Positions 24,302-33,360 of a stretch of DNA of 64,000 nt are shown here, one piece after another (position 1 is the first letter of the stretch; each line of letters begins with the position of its first letter). Location of the stretch: positions 372,001 to 436,000 of the forward strand of contig NZ_JAFEUP010000006.1 in NCBI RefSeq assembly GCF_016901015.1, written 5' to 3'. The stretch comes from Zestomonas insulae. Its GTDB lineage: Bacteria; Pseudomonadota; Gammaproteobacteria; Pseudomonadales; Pseudomonadaceae. The translations under genes and the position numbers were made by a program. Below the pieces are notes generated by a model. The model was not told the origin of the DNA, did no database searches, and saw only the letters and a list, made by a program, of their open reading frames with translations.

Positions 24302-24713
24302 GCAAACGCCGCTGCGAGCCGGCGCCATCAGTTGGCGTCTGGCTCAGACCTTCTGGGTCGGCGGTCTGTGGCTGCTGCATTTCGTCATGCTGCCCGCGTT
24401 GGGCAAGATCGGTTTGGCGCCGCTGCTGATCGAGGAGATCGGTGACGTGCTGCGCCCCTTGCTGGTTGGCTTCGCGGCGTTCTGCGCGCTGTTGCAGTTG
24501 CTGGTGCTCTGGCAGGCCGAGCGGCAGGCGCGGTGGTGGCGGGACATGCGCGGACAGCTGCTGTTGACCGTGCTGGTAATGGCGGCGCTCTACTTCATCG
24601 TGCGGGCGATCGCGCCTGAATCGTTGCGCTGGCTGCTCTTCAATTACCTGGTGCTGGCGCTGTGTGGCGTGCTGCTGGCGCTGCAGCCGGTGCCGGGTAG
24701 CGACCCGCGCTAG
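24258..24713 (+). CDS. DUF4149-like inner-membrane protein
   Basis: A small membrane protein with about four predicted helices (from WRLAQTFWVGGLWLLHFVMLPAL onward: residues about 28-50, 65-85, 98-118, 124-142) and the conserved AQTFWVGG start of the DUF4149/TMEM205-like family. Function unknown. The start is uncertain: GTG 24258 and TTG 24279 both lie inside the greA end, and no clear ribosome site distinguishes them; translational coupling to greA is probable. Conserved at this position in pseudomonads. Confidence 0.75.
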   Translation: MAWSSTRLSKSAISKQTPLRAGAISWRLAQTFWVGGLWLLHFVMLPALGKIGLAPLLIEEIGDVLRPLLVGFAAFCALLQLLVLWQAERQARWWRDMRGQLLLTVLVMAALYFIVRAIAPESLRWLLFNYLVLALCGVLLALQPVPGSDPR

Positions 24714-24735
24714 CGCGCCGCCACCCCGCTTGGTC

Positions 24736-25050
24736 TCACAGGCCGCTGAAGCGGCTGATGTTCGACAGGTTGCGGTTCGGCTTGGGGTTCTTGCGGTAGA
24801 GCAGGGCCATCTTGCCGATGGTCTGCACCAGCTCGGCTCGGCTGACGCTGCACAGCTCGGCGATGGCGCCTTGGCGATCCTCGCGTTCCGGCAGGCGCAG
24901 CTGAACCTTGATCAGCTCGTGATCGTTGAGAGCTCGCTCCAGCTCGGCCAGCACGCCTTCGGTCAATCCGTTTTCAGCCACGATCAATACCGGTTTCAGG
25001 TGGTGGCCGATAGATTTGTATTGTTTCTTCTGCTCTTGCGTGAGCGGCAT
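24736..25050 (-). CDS. yhbY: ribosome assembly RNA-binding protein YhbY
   Basis: 104-residue CRS1-YhbY (KH-like) domain protein that binds pre-50S particles. The signature LKPVLIVAENGLTEGVLAELERALNDHELIKVQL and a GNxG-type loop region are present; length matches the family (about 97-104). It is on the minus strand. In relatives it is divergent from rlmE; here the facing gene is only a remnant. Confidence 0.95.
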   Translation of the reverse strand: MPLTQEQKKQYKSIGHHLKPVLIVAENGLTEGVLAELERALNDHELIKVQLRLPEREDRQGAIAELCSVSRAELVQTIGKMALLYRKNPKPNRNLSNISRFSGL

Positions 25051-25125
25051 AATCCGACCCCTGCGTCTGGTCTGGTAAAAAATCGATCGCTATTTTAACC
25101 GAGTGGCCCGGCTGCCGCCCAATTA

Positions 25126-25395
25126 ATGACAAAGCCCATCCCGCGCTCGGTTCACGCTGGCTGGCGAGGCGCCTCGCTGGCCGGTGGGATGCCGGTCACC
25201 AGTCGAGTGATCGGTGACAACGGCTCCCTGATCGCGTCCGATAGTCTCGAAATCGCCTGTGTTTTCGATCTGGGCATATTGCAGTGTGACCTTGCCGATG
25301 ACGCGACTTTTGCGCGGCCTCTCGACTTGGTCGGCGAGCGGTCGGTCGGCCTTGTGATTTCCAATACGGCCCCCATATGGGTGACATGCACATAA
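25126..25395 (+). pseudogene. rlmE: decayed remnant of rlmE (ftsJ, 23S rRNA 2'-O-methyltransferase)
   Basis: An 89-codon frame whose residues 14-86 align without gaps, from memory, to about residues 55-130 of RlmE: VTSRVIGDNGSLIASD corresponds to VTSRLIGD-GRLIASD, DLADDATFAR to DF-DDAVFAR, and LVISNTAPI to LVISDMAPN. The SAM-binding DLGAAPGGWSQ motif is altered to WRGASLAGGMP, and the catalytic Asp of ISDMAP is Asn. About 50 N-terminal residues and the C-terminal third with the catalytic Lys and Glu are missing; the expected ATG region is gone and the downstream sequence has stops. RlmE (about 207 residues) sits between yhbY and ftsH in relatives, which supports the call. A working rlmE would have to be elsewhere. 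Confidence 0.82.
25351..25378 (+). promoter_or_regulatory. sigma-32-like promoter inside the rlmE remnant, facing ftsH
   Basis: CTTGTGA (25351-25357), 13-bp spacer, CCCCATAT (25371-25378). Spacing is identical to the grpE and dnaK heat-shock promoters of this window. It lies 236 bp before ftsH, a known heat-shock gene in other bacteria. Confidence 0.55.
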
Positions 25396-25613
25396 CCGTT
25401 TCCGCGAGCCATGCCTGCTGGTTCGTGGCTGCCGTGGCGGTCTAGAGTGAAACGGAGTGGGGCGCCTGGCGGTCCAAGCCGAGGGGCTATGCCTCATAAA
25501 GGGTTACAGACGGCGTCTGCCTGGGGCGGGCGTTGTGTAGTAAGTTAGGCGGGTGATCCACCAGCCATCATGCGAGGCGCGTTCCAGGACGGCTTGCTTC
25601 AGAGGGTAGCTAA
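25396..25613 (+). other. non-coding stretch before ftsH
   Basis: 218 bp with no credible gene. A GGTGACATGC stretch near 25379-25390 may derive from the following part of rlmE, but beyond that I cannot align it. It would be the ftsH leader if the promoter at 25351-25378 is used. Confidence 0.6.
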
Positions 25614-27533
<1,920 letters not shown>

Positions 27534-27542
27534 GGGCGACTC

Positions 27543-28394
27543 ATGTCTGTTCTGCAGTACCCCAACCGGCTGTCGTGTGGCAGCCGGTTTCTCGATTTAA
27601 GCCATCCTCATGTGATGGGGATTCTCAATGTGACCCCGGACTCCTTCTCCGATGGCGGGCGCTTCAATCGCCGCGATGCGGCGTTGCGGCATGCTGAAGC
27701 CATGGTGCGTGCCGGCGCAACGCTGATCGATGTCGGTGGTGAGTCCACGCGTCCTGGGGCGCGTGCGGTCGCGCCGCTGGAGGAGCTCGAGCGCGTGGCG
27801 CCAGTGGTCGAAGCCATTGCTGCCGAGCTGGACGTAGTCATCTCGGTGGATACCTCGACGCCGGCGGTCATCCGCGAGGCGGCTCGCCTAGGTGCGGGAT
27901 TGATCAACGATGTGCGCTCGCTGCAGCGCGAGGGTGCGCTGGATGCGGCGGCGGACACCGGTCTGCCTGTCTGCCTGATGCATATGCGTGGCGAGCCGAC
28001 CACCATGCAGGTCGACCCCCAGTACGCTGATTTGCTTGGTGAGGTGCACGACTTTCTCGCTCGGCGCATCGAGGCCTGTCGCACGGCCGGAATTGGGCGA
28101 GAGCGGCTCGTGCTTGATCCGGGCTTCGGCTTTGCCAAGACCTTGGCGCATAATCTCAGTCTGTTTAAACGCCTCGATGTCTTGCGGGATTTGGGCTGTC
28201 CGCTGCTGGTCGGCGTGTCGCGCAAGAGCATGGTGGGTCAGGCGCTGGGGCGTGAGGTCAATGAGCGTCTTTATGGCAGTTTGGCCCTTGCTGCGCTGGC
28301 CGTAGCAACGGGCGCCAATATCTTGCGGGTGCATGACGTGGCCGAAACGGTCGACGTCGTGCGCATGATCGCCGCTGTGCAGTCGGCCGAATAA
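27543..28394 (+). CDS. folP: dihydropteroate synthase
   Basis: 283-residue folate enzyme that joins p-aminobenzoate to dihydropterin pyrophosphate and is the sulfonamide target. TIM barrel with the two signatures MGILNVTPDSFSDGGRF (pterin/pyrophosphate loop 1) and GATLIDVGGESTRPGA (loop 2), plus the VGVSRKSMVG lysine/serine segment near residue 225. Follows ftsH closely and precedes glmM by 17 bp, the common ftsH-folP-glmM order. Confidence 0.98.
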   Translation: MSVLQYPNRLSCGSRFLDLSHPHVMGILNVTPDSFSDGGRFNRRDAALRHAEAMVRAGATLIDVGGESTRPGARAVAPLEELERVAPVVEAIAAELDVVISVDTSTPAVIREAARLGAGLINDVRSLQREGALDAAADTGLPVCLMHMRGEPTTMQVDPQYADLLGEVHDFLARRIEACRTAGIGRERLVLDPGFGFAKTLAHNLSLFKRLDVLRDLGCPLLVGVSRKSMVGQALGREVNERLYGSLALAALAVATGANILRVHDVAETVDVVRMIAAVQSAE

Positions 28395-28411
28395 GAAAGG
28401 AAAGCATCCAG

Positions 28412-29749
28412 ATGAGCAGAAAATACTTCGGTACCGACGGCATTCGCGGGCGGGTCGGCGAGTATCCGATCACGCCCGAGTTTGTGCTCAAGTTGGGTTG
28501 GGCCGCGGGTATGGCGTTCCGCCGTCAAGGCGCTTGCCGCGTGCTGATTGGTAAGGACACGCGGATTTCCGGCTACATGTTCGAGTCGGCGCTGGAGGCC
28601 GGGCTTTCCGCGGCCGGCGCCGATGTCATGCTGTTGGGGCCGATGCCGACGCCGGCGATTGCCTATCTGACGCGTACTTTCCAGGCGCAGGCGGGCATCG
28701 TCATCAGCGCTTCGCATAACCCGCATGACGACAACGGGATCAAGTTCTTCTCCGGCAAGGGTACCAAGCTGCCGGACGAAGTTGAGCTGATGATCGAGGA
28801 GCTGCTCGATGCGCCGATGACGGTAGTCGAGTCGGCGCAGCTCGGTAAAGTGTCGCGTATCAACGATGCCGCCGGGCGTTACATCGAATTCTGCAAAAGC
28901 AGCGTGCCGACCAATACCAGTTTCGCCGGACTCAAGCTGGTGATCGATTGCGCGCATGGTGCGGCTTACAAAGTCGCGCCGAGTGTTTTCCGTGAGCTGG
29001 GTGCGCAGGTTACCGTGCTGGCGGCGCAGCCGAACGGTCTGAACATCAACGATCAATGCGGCTCGACGCATATCGCCGCGTTGCAGGCGGAAGTGGTGGC
29101 GCAGCGGGCTGATCTCGGTATCGCCTTTGACGGGGATGCGGATCGCGTGCTGATGGTCGATCACACTGGTGCCGTGGTGGATGGCGATGAGCTGATCTAT
29201 ATCATTGCCAGCGACCTGCAGGCGCGCGGCACTCTGGTGGGCGGCGTGGTCGGGACTCTGATGAGTAATCTTGGTCTGGAGTTGGCTCTGGGCAAATTGG
29301 GCATTCCGTTTGTGCGCGCCAATGTTGGGGATCGCTACGTTATCGCTGAACTGCTCGAGCGCGGTTGGCAGCTAGGTGCCGAGAACTCGGGGCATCTGGT
29401 GTGCTTCCAGCACACCACCACTGGCGATGCGATTATCGCTGCGTTGCAAGTGCTGTTGGCGCTCAAGCATCGTGGCAAGACGCTCGCCGAAGTCCGGCAA
29501 GACGTGCGCAAGTGCCCGCAGGTGCTGGTCAATGTGCGCTTTGGTGGTGAGGTGGATCCGGTCTCCCATCCCGCGGTGAAGGATGCCTGCGCGCGCGTCA
29601 CCGAGAGCATGCAAGGCCGTGGTCGTGTGCTCCTACGCAAATCCGGAACCGAGCCGCTGGTGCGAGTTATGGTCGAAGGTGATGACGAAGTCCAGGTGCG
29701 CGGCTATGCCGATGAATTGGCTAAAGTTGTTGCGGAAGTTTGCGCCTGA
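28412..29749 (+). CDS. glmM: phosphoglucosamine mutase
   Basis: 445-residue alpha-D-phosphohexomutase that interconverts glucosamine-6-P and glucosamine-1-P for UDP-GlcNAc. Active-site phosphoserine S101 in ISASHNPHDD, metal loop DGDADRVLMVD near 240, sugar loop GAENSGHLV near 325, and phosphate-binding RKSGTEPLVRVM near the C-terminus. ATG 28412 gives the canonical MSRKYFGTDGIRG start with an AGGAAAG site. Confidence 0.98.
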   Translation: MSRKYFGTDGIRGRVGEYPITPEFVLKLGWAAGMAFRRQGACRVLIGKDTRISGYMFESALEAGLSAAGADVMLLGPMPTPAIAYLTRTFQAQAGIVISASHNPHDDNGIKFFSGKGTKLPDEVELMIEELLDAPMTVVESAQLGKVSRINDAAGRYIEFCKSSVPTNTSFAGLKLVIDCAHGAAYKVAPSVFRELGAQVTVLAAQPNGLNINDQCGSTHIAALQAEVVAQRADLGIAFDGDADRVLMVDHTGAVVDGDELIYIIASDLQARGTLVGGVVGTLMSNLGLELALGKLGIPFVRANVGDRYVIAELLERGWQLGAENSGHLVCFQHTTTGDAIIAALQVLLALKHRGKTLAEVRQDVRKCPQVLVNVRFGGEVDPVSHPAVKDACARVTESMQGRGRVLLRKSGTEPLVRVMVEGDDEVQVRGYADELAKVVAEVCA

Positions 29750-29814
29750 TTCGACTTGCTACTGTGAATTCTCTTGGGTAACATCTGCGCCCACTTTGAT
29801 CGACGAGGTAAAGC

Positions 29815-30570
29815 ATGCGCCGCCCCTTGGTTGCAGGTAACTGGAAAATGCACGGTACCCGCGCCAGTGTCGCAGAGCTGATCAAGGGCCTTCGTCATCT
29901 GGCGTTGCCCGGTGGTGTCGAAGTCGCAGTTTTTCCACCGTGCTTGTATGTCACTCAGGTCATGGTCGGGCTCGAAGGCAAGTCGATTGCCGTAGGTGCA
30001 CAGAATTGTGCTGTTGAGCCGGTCCAGGGCGCGCTGACGGGCGAGATTGCCCCGAGTCAGCTGGCTGATGCGGGTTGCGGCATGGTGTTGGTTGGTCACT
30101 CGGAGCGTCGGTTGATTCTGGGTGAGAGTGATGAGATGGTCAGTCGCAAGTTCGCTGCGGCGCAATCGTGTGGTCTGCTGCCGGTGCTCTGTGTCGGTGA
30201 GACGCGAGAGCAGCGTGAGGCGGGTAAGACGCTTGAGGTGGTTGCTCGGCAGCTCGGTAGTGTGATCGAAGAGCTGGGTGTTGGTGCCTTCGCGCAGGCT
30301 GTGATCGCCTACGAGCCGGTTTGGGCTATCGGGACGGGCTTGACGGCGTCTTCGGATCAAGCTCAAGAGGTGCATGCGGCAATCCGGGCGCAGTTGACAG
30401 CTGAGAATGCTGATGTGGCGCGCGGAGTAAGAATTCTATACGGCGGCAGCGTGAAGGCGGCCAATGCGGCTGAGCTATTCCGCATGCCGGATATCGATGG
30501 GGGGCTAGTTGGTGGCGCTTCCCTCAATGCGGATGAGTTCGGTGCGATCTGTCGCGCCGCGGGAAATTAA
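29815..30570 (+). CDS. tpiA: triosephosphate isomerase
   Basis: 251-residue glycolytic enzyme that interconverts dihydroxyacetone phosphate and glyceraldehyde-3-phosphate. N-terminal GNWKMHGT (catalytic Asn and Lys), catalytic His in VLVGHSERR near 95, catalytic Glu in AYEPVWAIGTG near 167, and phosphate loop YGGSVKAANA. Its codon use is a little less GC-rich than upstream genes. The secG start follows its stop by 3 bp. Confidence 0.98.
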   Translation: MRRPLVAGNWKMHGTRASVAELIKGLRHLALPGGVEVAVFPPCLYVTQVMVGLEGKSIAVGAQNCAVEPVQGALTGEIAPSQLADAGCGMVLVGHSERRLILGESDEMVSRKFAAAQSCGLLPVLCVGETREQREAGKTLEVVARQLGSVIEELGVGAFAQAVIAYEPVWAIGTGLTASSDQAQEVHAAIRAQLTAENADVARGVRILYGGSVKAANAAELFRMPDIDGGLVGGASLNADEFGAICRAAGN

Positions 30571-30573
30571 GAA

Positions 30574-30957
30574 ATGCTGGAAACAGTCGTAGTTGTATTG
30601 CATCTGTTGGCGGCGCTGTGCGTCGTGTTGCTGGTTTTGCTGCAGCAGGGCAAGGGTGCGGACGCGGGTGCCTCGTTCGGCGCAGGTGCTTCCGCTACTG
30701 TTTTCGGTAGCCAAGGTTCTGCTACCTTTTTGAGTCGAGTTACTGCTATACTTGCAGCCGCTTTTTTCATTACTAGCTTGGGCTTAGGCTACTTTGCTAA
30801 GGAAAAGGCTGAAGCTCTGGCTCAGGTAGGTTTGCCGGATCCCGCGGTGCTGCAAGTGCCGCAGGAAAAGCCGGCAGCTGGTGATTTGCCGGTGTTGGAT
30901 GAGAAGCCTGCGACTGGTGGTGCGGGTGATGTTCCGGCTGGTTCGGAGCGGAAGTAA
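30574..30957 (+). CDS. secG: preprotein translocase subunit SecG
   Basis: 127-residue inner-membrane subunit of SecYEG. Two membrane helices (about 3-23 and 52-72) around a conserved loop QQGKGADAGASFGAGASATVFGS, and a Pro/Ala-rich C-terminal tail. The tpiA-secG-tRNA order is common in gammaproteobacteria, and the tRNA gene begins 8 bp after the stop codon, so they probably share a transcript. Confidence 0.96.
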   Translation: MLETVVVVLHLLAALCVVLLVLLQQGKGADAGASFGAGASATVFGSQGSATFLSRVTAILAAAFFITSLGLGYFAKEKAEALAQVGLPDPAVLQVPQEKPAAGDLPVLDEKPATGGAGDVPAGSERK

Positions 30958-30964
30958 GAGTTTT

Positions 30965-31050
30965 GCCGAGGTGGTGGAATTGGTAGACACGCTACCTTGA
31001 GGTGGTAGTGGCCTTAGGCTGTAGGGGTTCGAGTCCCCTCCTCGGTACCA
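30965..31050 (+). tRNA. tRNA-Leu (anticodon GAG)
   Basis: 86-nt class II tRNA with long variable arm and encoded CCA. Acceptor GCCGAGG pairs with CCTCGGT (one G-U), the anticodon stem CTACC/GGTAG encloses TTGAGGT with GAG at 30999-31001, and the T arm AGGGGTTCGAGTCCCCT is intact. It reads CUC/CUU leucine codons. Same position as E. coli leuU next to secG. Confidence 0.97.
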
Positions 31051-31056
31051 ATTACA

Positions 31057-31082
31057 AGAAGACCCGCTGTTGCGGGTCTTCT
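31057..31082 (+). terminator. terminator after tRNA-Leu
   Basis: 11-bp stem AGAAGACCCGC/GCGGGTCTTCT with a TGTT loop, followed by a short T-rich stretch; ends the tpiA-secG-tRNA transcript. Confidence 0.8.
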
Positions 31083-31099
31083 CGTTTGTGCGGCTTCGA

Positions 31100-31128
31100 T
31101 TGACCCTCGGGTGAGCTGGACGTATACT
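31100..31128 (+). promoter_or_regulatory. strong promoter before the tRNA-fMet relic and rimP-nusA operon
   Basis: TTGACC (31100-31105), 17-bp spacer, TATACT (31123-31128), followed by a GC-rich discriminator (CGCCCCC) typical of stable-RNA promoters. Confidence 0.8.
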
Positions 31129-31144
31129 TCGCCCCCAGCTTTGG

Positions 31145-31219
31145 CAAGGGGTGGAGCAGTCTGGTAGCAATTCGGGTGCATGCCCCGGAGGTCGTTGGTT
31201 TATCCAGTCCTCGCAACCA
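31145..31219 (+). pseudogene. decayed initiator tRNA (tRNA-fMet, CAU) at the metY position
   Basis: 75 nt that align along their length to the usual 77-nt tRNA-fMet: GGGGTGGAGCAGTCTGGTAGC is exact, the anticodon stem keeps the initiator GGG/CCC pairs with anticodon CAT, the variable GGTCG and the CGCAACCA end are kept. Damage: acceptor positions 2 and 3 no longer pair (AA against GC), the D stem lost two pairs (GCAA instead of GCTC), the anticodon loop is changed, and the T loop is 5 nt instead of 7. It is therefore unlikely to give a working tRNA. E. coli metY and the P. aeruginosa homologue occupy the same place before rimP-nusA-infB. Confidence 0.8.
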
Positions 31220-31227
31220 GGTGTCGC

Positions 31228-31252
31228 AAAGCCCCTTTTCAGGGGCTTTTTG
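31228..31252 (+). terminator. terminator 1 in the rimP leader
   Basis: GCCCCT stem with TTTC loop and AGGGGC, then five T. It directly follows the tRNA relic. Confidence 0.85.
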
Positions 31253-31298
31253 TTAGCTGGACAGTCTGCGGTCGCCCGAAGCGAGGCGATCTGAAGGG

Positions 31299-31320
31299 AT
31301 GGGCGTTTCGCCCATTTTTT
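31299..31320 (+). terminator. terminator 2 in the rimP leader
   Basis: ATGGGCG/CGCCCAT stem with a 3-nt loop and a T-run, ending 28 bp before the rimP start. Transcripts from the promoter at 31100 must pass two terminators to reach rimP, suggesting antitermination control. Confidence 0.85.
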
Positions 31321-31348
31321 ATTTGTGTAATACCCAGGTGAGGCTCAG

Positions 31349-31807
31349 GTGGCGAGCAAGCTAGAAGATTTGCAGGGCTTGTTGGCCCCGGTGGTCGAGG
31401 CGCTTGGCTATGAATGCTGGGGCATCGAGTTCCTTTCCCAAGGGCGGCATTCGTTGCTGCGCGTCTATATCGATCATGCCAACGGCATCTTGGTTGAGGA
31501 CTGCGAAAAAGTCAGTCGTCAATTGAGTGGTGTTCTCGATGTCGAGGACCCAATCTCCAGTGAATACACCCTCGAGGTTTCTTCGCCCGGTATGGACCGG
31601 CCGTTGTTCACCGTCGAGCAGTTCGCCAAACATGCCGGCGAACAGGTGAAGATCAAGCTGCGTACGCCGTTCGACGGTCGGCGCAACTTCCAAGGCGTTC
31701 TTCGTGGAGTCGAGGAGCAGGACATCGTGGTGCTGGTGGATGACCATGAATACCTGTTGCCGGTCGACTCGATCGAAAAAGCCAACATTGTCCCCAGGTT
31801 TGACTGA
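31349..31807 (+). CDS. rimP: ribosome maturation factor RimP
   Basis: 152-residue 30S assembly factor. N-terminal alpha/beta domain (1-75, LEDLQGLLAPVVEALGYECWGIEF and LRVYIDHANGILVEDCEKVSRQLSGVLDVED) and C-terminal SH3-like domain with the linker motif EVSSPGMDRPL. GTG 31349 is the start, with a weak GGTGAGG site. First gene of rimP-nusA-infB, behind a leader with two terminators. Confidence 0.97.
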   Translation: MASKLEDLQGLLAPVVEALGYECWGIEFLSQGRHSLLRVYIDHANGILVEDCEKVSRQLSGVLDVEDPISSEYTLEVSSPGMDRPLFTVEQFAKHAGEQVKIKLRTPFDGRRNFQGVLRGVEEQDIVVLVDDHEYLLPVDSIEKANIVPRFD

Positions 31808-31854
31808 GACGCGGATCCCGCGGATCCAATGGATTGCGAAAGGCGAGGCGTACG

Positions 31855-33336
31855 ATGAGCAAAGAAGTACTGCTAGTTGTTGAGTCGGTGTCCAACGAAA
31901 AGGGCGTGCCGGCTGGCGTAATTTTCGAAGCGCTGGAGTTGGCGCTAGCGACGGCGACCAAGAAGCGTTTTGAAGACGAGGTCGAACTGCGGGTGGAGAT
32001 CAATCGCCACACCGGCAATTACGACACCTTCCGTCAGTGGGTCGTCGCCGAGGAAGACGACATTGAAAGCCCGGCCGCTGAGCTGACGGTCGAGCAAGCC
32101 CAGGAATTGAAGCCGGGCGCGAAAGTCGGCGACGTGGTCGAAGAGAAGATCGAGTCGATCGAGTTCGGCCGGATTGCCGCGCAGACCGCCAAGCAGGTCA
32201 TCGTGCAGAAAGTGCGCGAAGCCGAGCGGGCGCAAGTGGTCGAGGCCTATCGCGAGCGACTGGGCGACATCATTTCCGGCACCGTGAAAAAGGTGACCCG
32301 CGACAACGTGATCGTCGACCTGGGCAACAACGCCGAGGCGCTGCTGGCGCGCGAAGACATCATTCCGCGCGAGACCTTCCGGGTCGGTGCGCGCCTGCGT
32401 GCACTGCTCAAGGAAATCCGCACCGAGAACCGCGGTCCGCAGCTGATCCTGTCGCGCACCGCGCCGGAAATGCTGATCGAACTGTTCCGTATCGAAGTGC
32501 CGGAGATCGCCGAAGAGCTCATCGAAGTGATGGCCGCCTCGCGCGATCCGGGCTCGCGGGCGAAGATCGCCGTGCGCTCCAAAGACAAGCGCATCGACCC
32601 GCAGGGTGCCTGCATCGGCATGCGTGGTTCCCGTGTGCAGGCCGTCTCCGGCGAGCTGGGCGGTGAGCGTGTCGATATCGTGCTGTGGGACGACAACCCG
32701 GCGCAGTTCGTCATCAACGCCATGTCGCCGGCCGAAGTCGCGGCGATCATCGTCGACGAAGATGCGCACGCGATGGACATCGCCGTCGGTGAAGACAACC
32801 TGGCGCAGGCCATTGGTCGCGGCGGGCAGAACGTGCGTCTGGCCAGTCAGCTGACCGGCTGGACCCTGAACGTCATGACCGAGGCCGATATTCAGGCCAA
32901 GCAGCAAGCCGAAACCGGCGACATCATGCAGTCGTTCGTCGACGAGCTCGGTGTTGACGAGGAGCTGGCGCAAGTGCTGGTCGAGGAAGGTTTCACCAGC
33001 CTGGAAGAAATCGCCTACGTCCCGATGGAAGAGATGCTCAGCATCGAAGGTTTCGACGAAGACATCGTCAACGAACTGCGTGTGCGGGCAAAAGATCGCC
33101 TGCTCACCAAAGCAATTGCCACCGAGGAAAAACTGGCTGACGCCCAACCGGCCGAAGACCTGCTGTCCCTCGAGGGCATGGATAAATCGCTTGCGCATGA
33201 ACTGGCTGTGCGTGGCGTGCTGAACCGCGAAGACCTAGCCGAGCAGTCGATCGATGATCTTCTGGATATCGATGGCATCGACGCAGAGCGAGCCGGCAAG
33301 TTGATCATGGCCGCCCGAGCCCATTGGTTCGAGTAA
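31855..33336 (+). CDS. nusA: transcription termination/antitermination factor NusA
   Basis: 493-residue RNA-polymerase-binding factor, the normal pseudomonad length. N-terminal polymerase-binding domain (1-125), S1 domain (about 135-200), KH1 and KH2 (about 200-345, KDKRIDPQGACIGMRGSRVQAV and AIGRGGQNVRLASQLTGW), and two C-terminal acidic repeats (about 364-493). ATG 31855 is chosen over TTG 31834 because the product then begins MSKEVLLVVESVSNEK. NusA may control its own operon through the leader terminators, as in E. coli. Confidence 0.98.
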   Translation: MSKEVLLVVESVSNEKGVPAGVIFEALELALATATKKRFEDEVELRVEINRHTGNYDTFRQWVVAEEDDIESPAAELTVEQAQELKPGAKVGDVVEEKIESIEFGRIAAQTAKQVIVQKVREAERAQVVEAYRERLGDIISGTVKKVTRDNVIVDLGNNAEALLAREDIIPRETFRVGARLRALLKEIRTENRGPQLILSRTAPEMLIELFRIEVPEIAEELIEVMAASRDPGSRAKIAVRSKDKRIDPQGACIGMRGSRVQAVSGELGGERVDIVLWDDNPAQFVINAMSPAEVAAIIVDEDAHAMDIAVGEDNLAQAIGRGGQNVRLASQLTGWTLNVMTEADIQAKQQAETGDIMQSFVDELGVDEELAQVLVEEGFTSLEEIAYVPMEEMLSIEGFDEDIVNELRVRAKDRLLTKAIATEEKLADAQPAEDLLSLEGMDKSLAHELAVRGVLNREDLAEQSIDDLLDIDGIDAERAGKLIMAARAHWFE

Positions 33337-33360
33337 GTGGCGGTCTGAGGAGAGAAGTGC

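Noticed and set aside
25123..25497. Minus-strand open frame over the rlmE remnant
   Set aside because: No recognisable product; the plus-strand frame aligns to RlmE and explains the sequence.
30574..31050. Horizontal transfer around tpiA-secG suggested by lower GC
   Set aside because: The genes are core, in conserved order, and the drop in GC is modest.
31145..31219. Reading the sequence before rimP as a functional tRNA-Met
   Set aside because: Acceptor, D-stem and T-loop defects together make a normal cloverleaf impossible.
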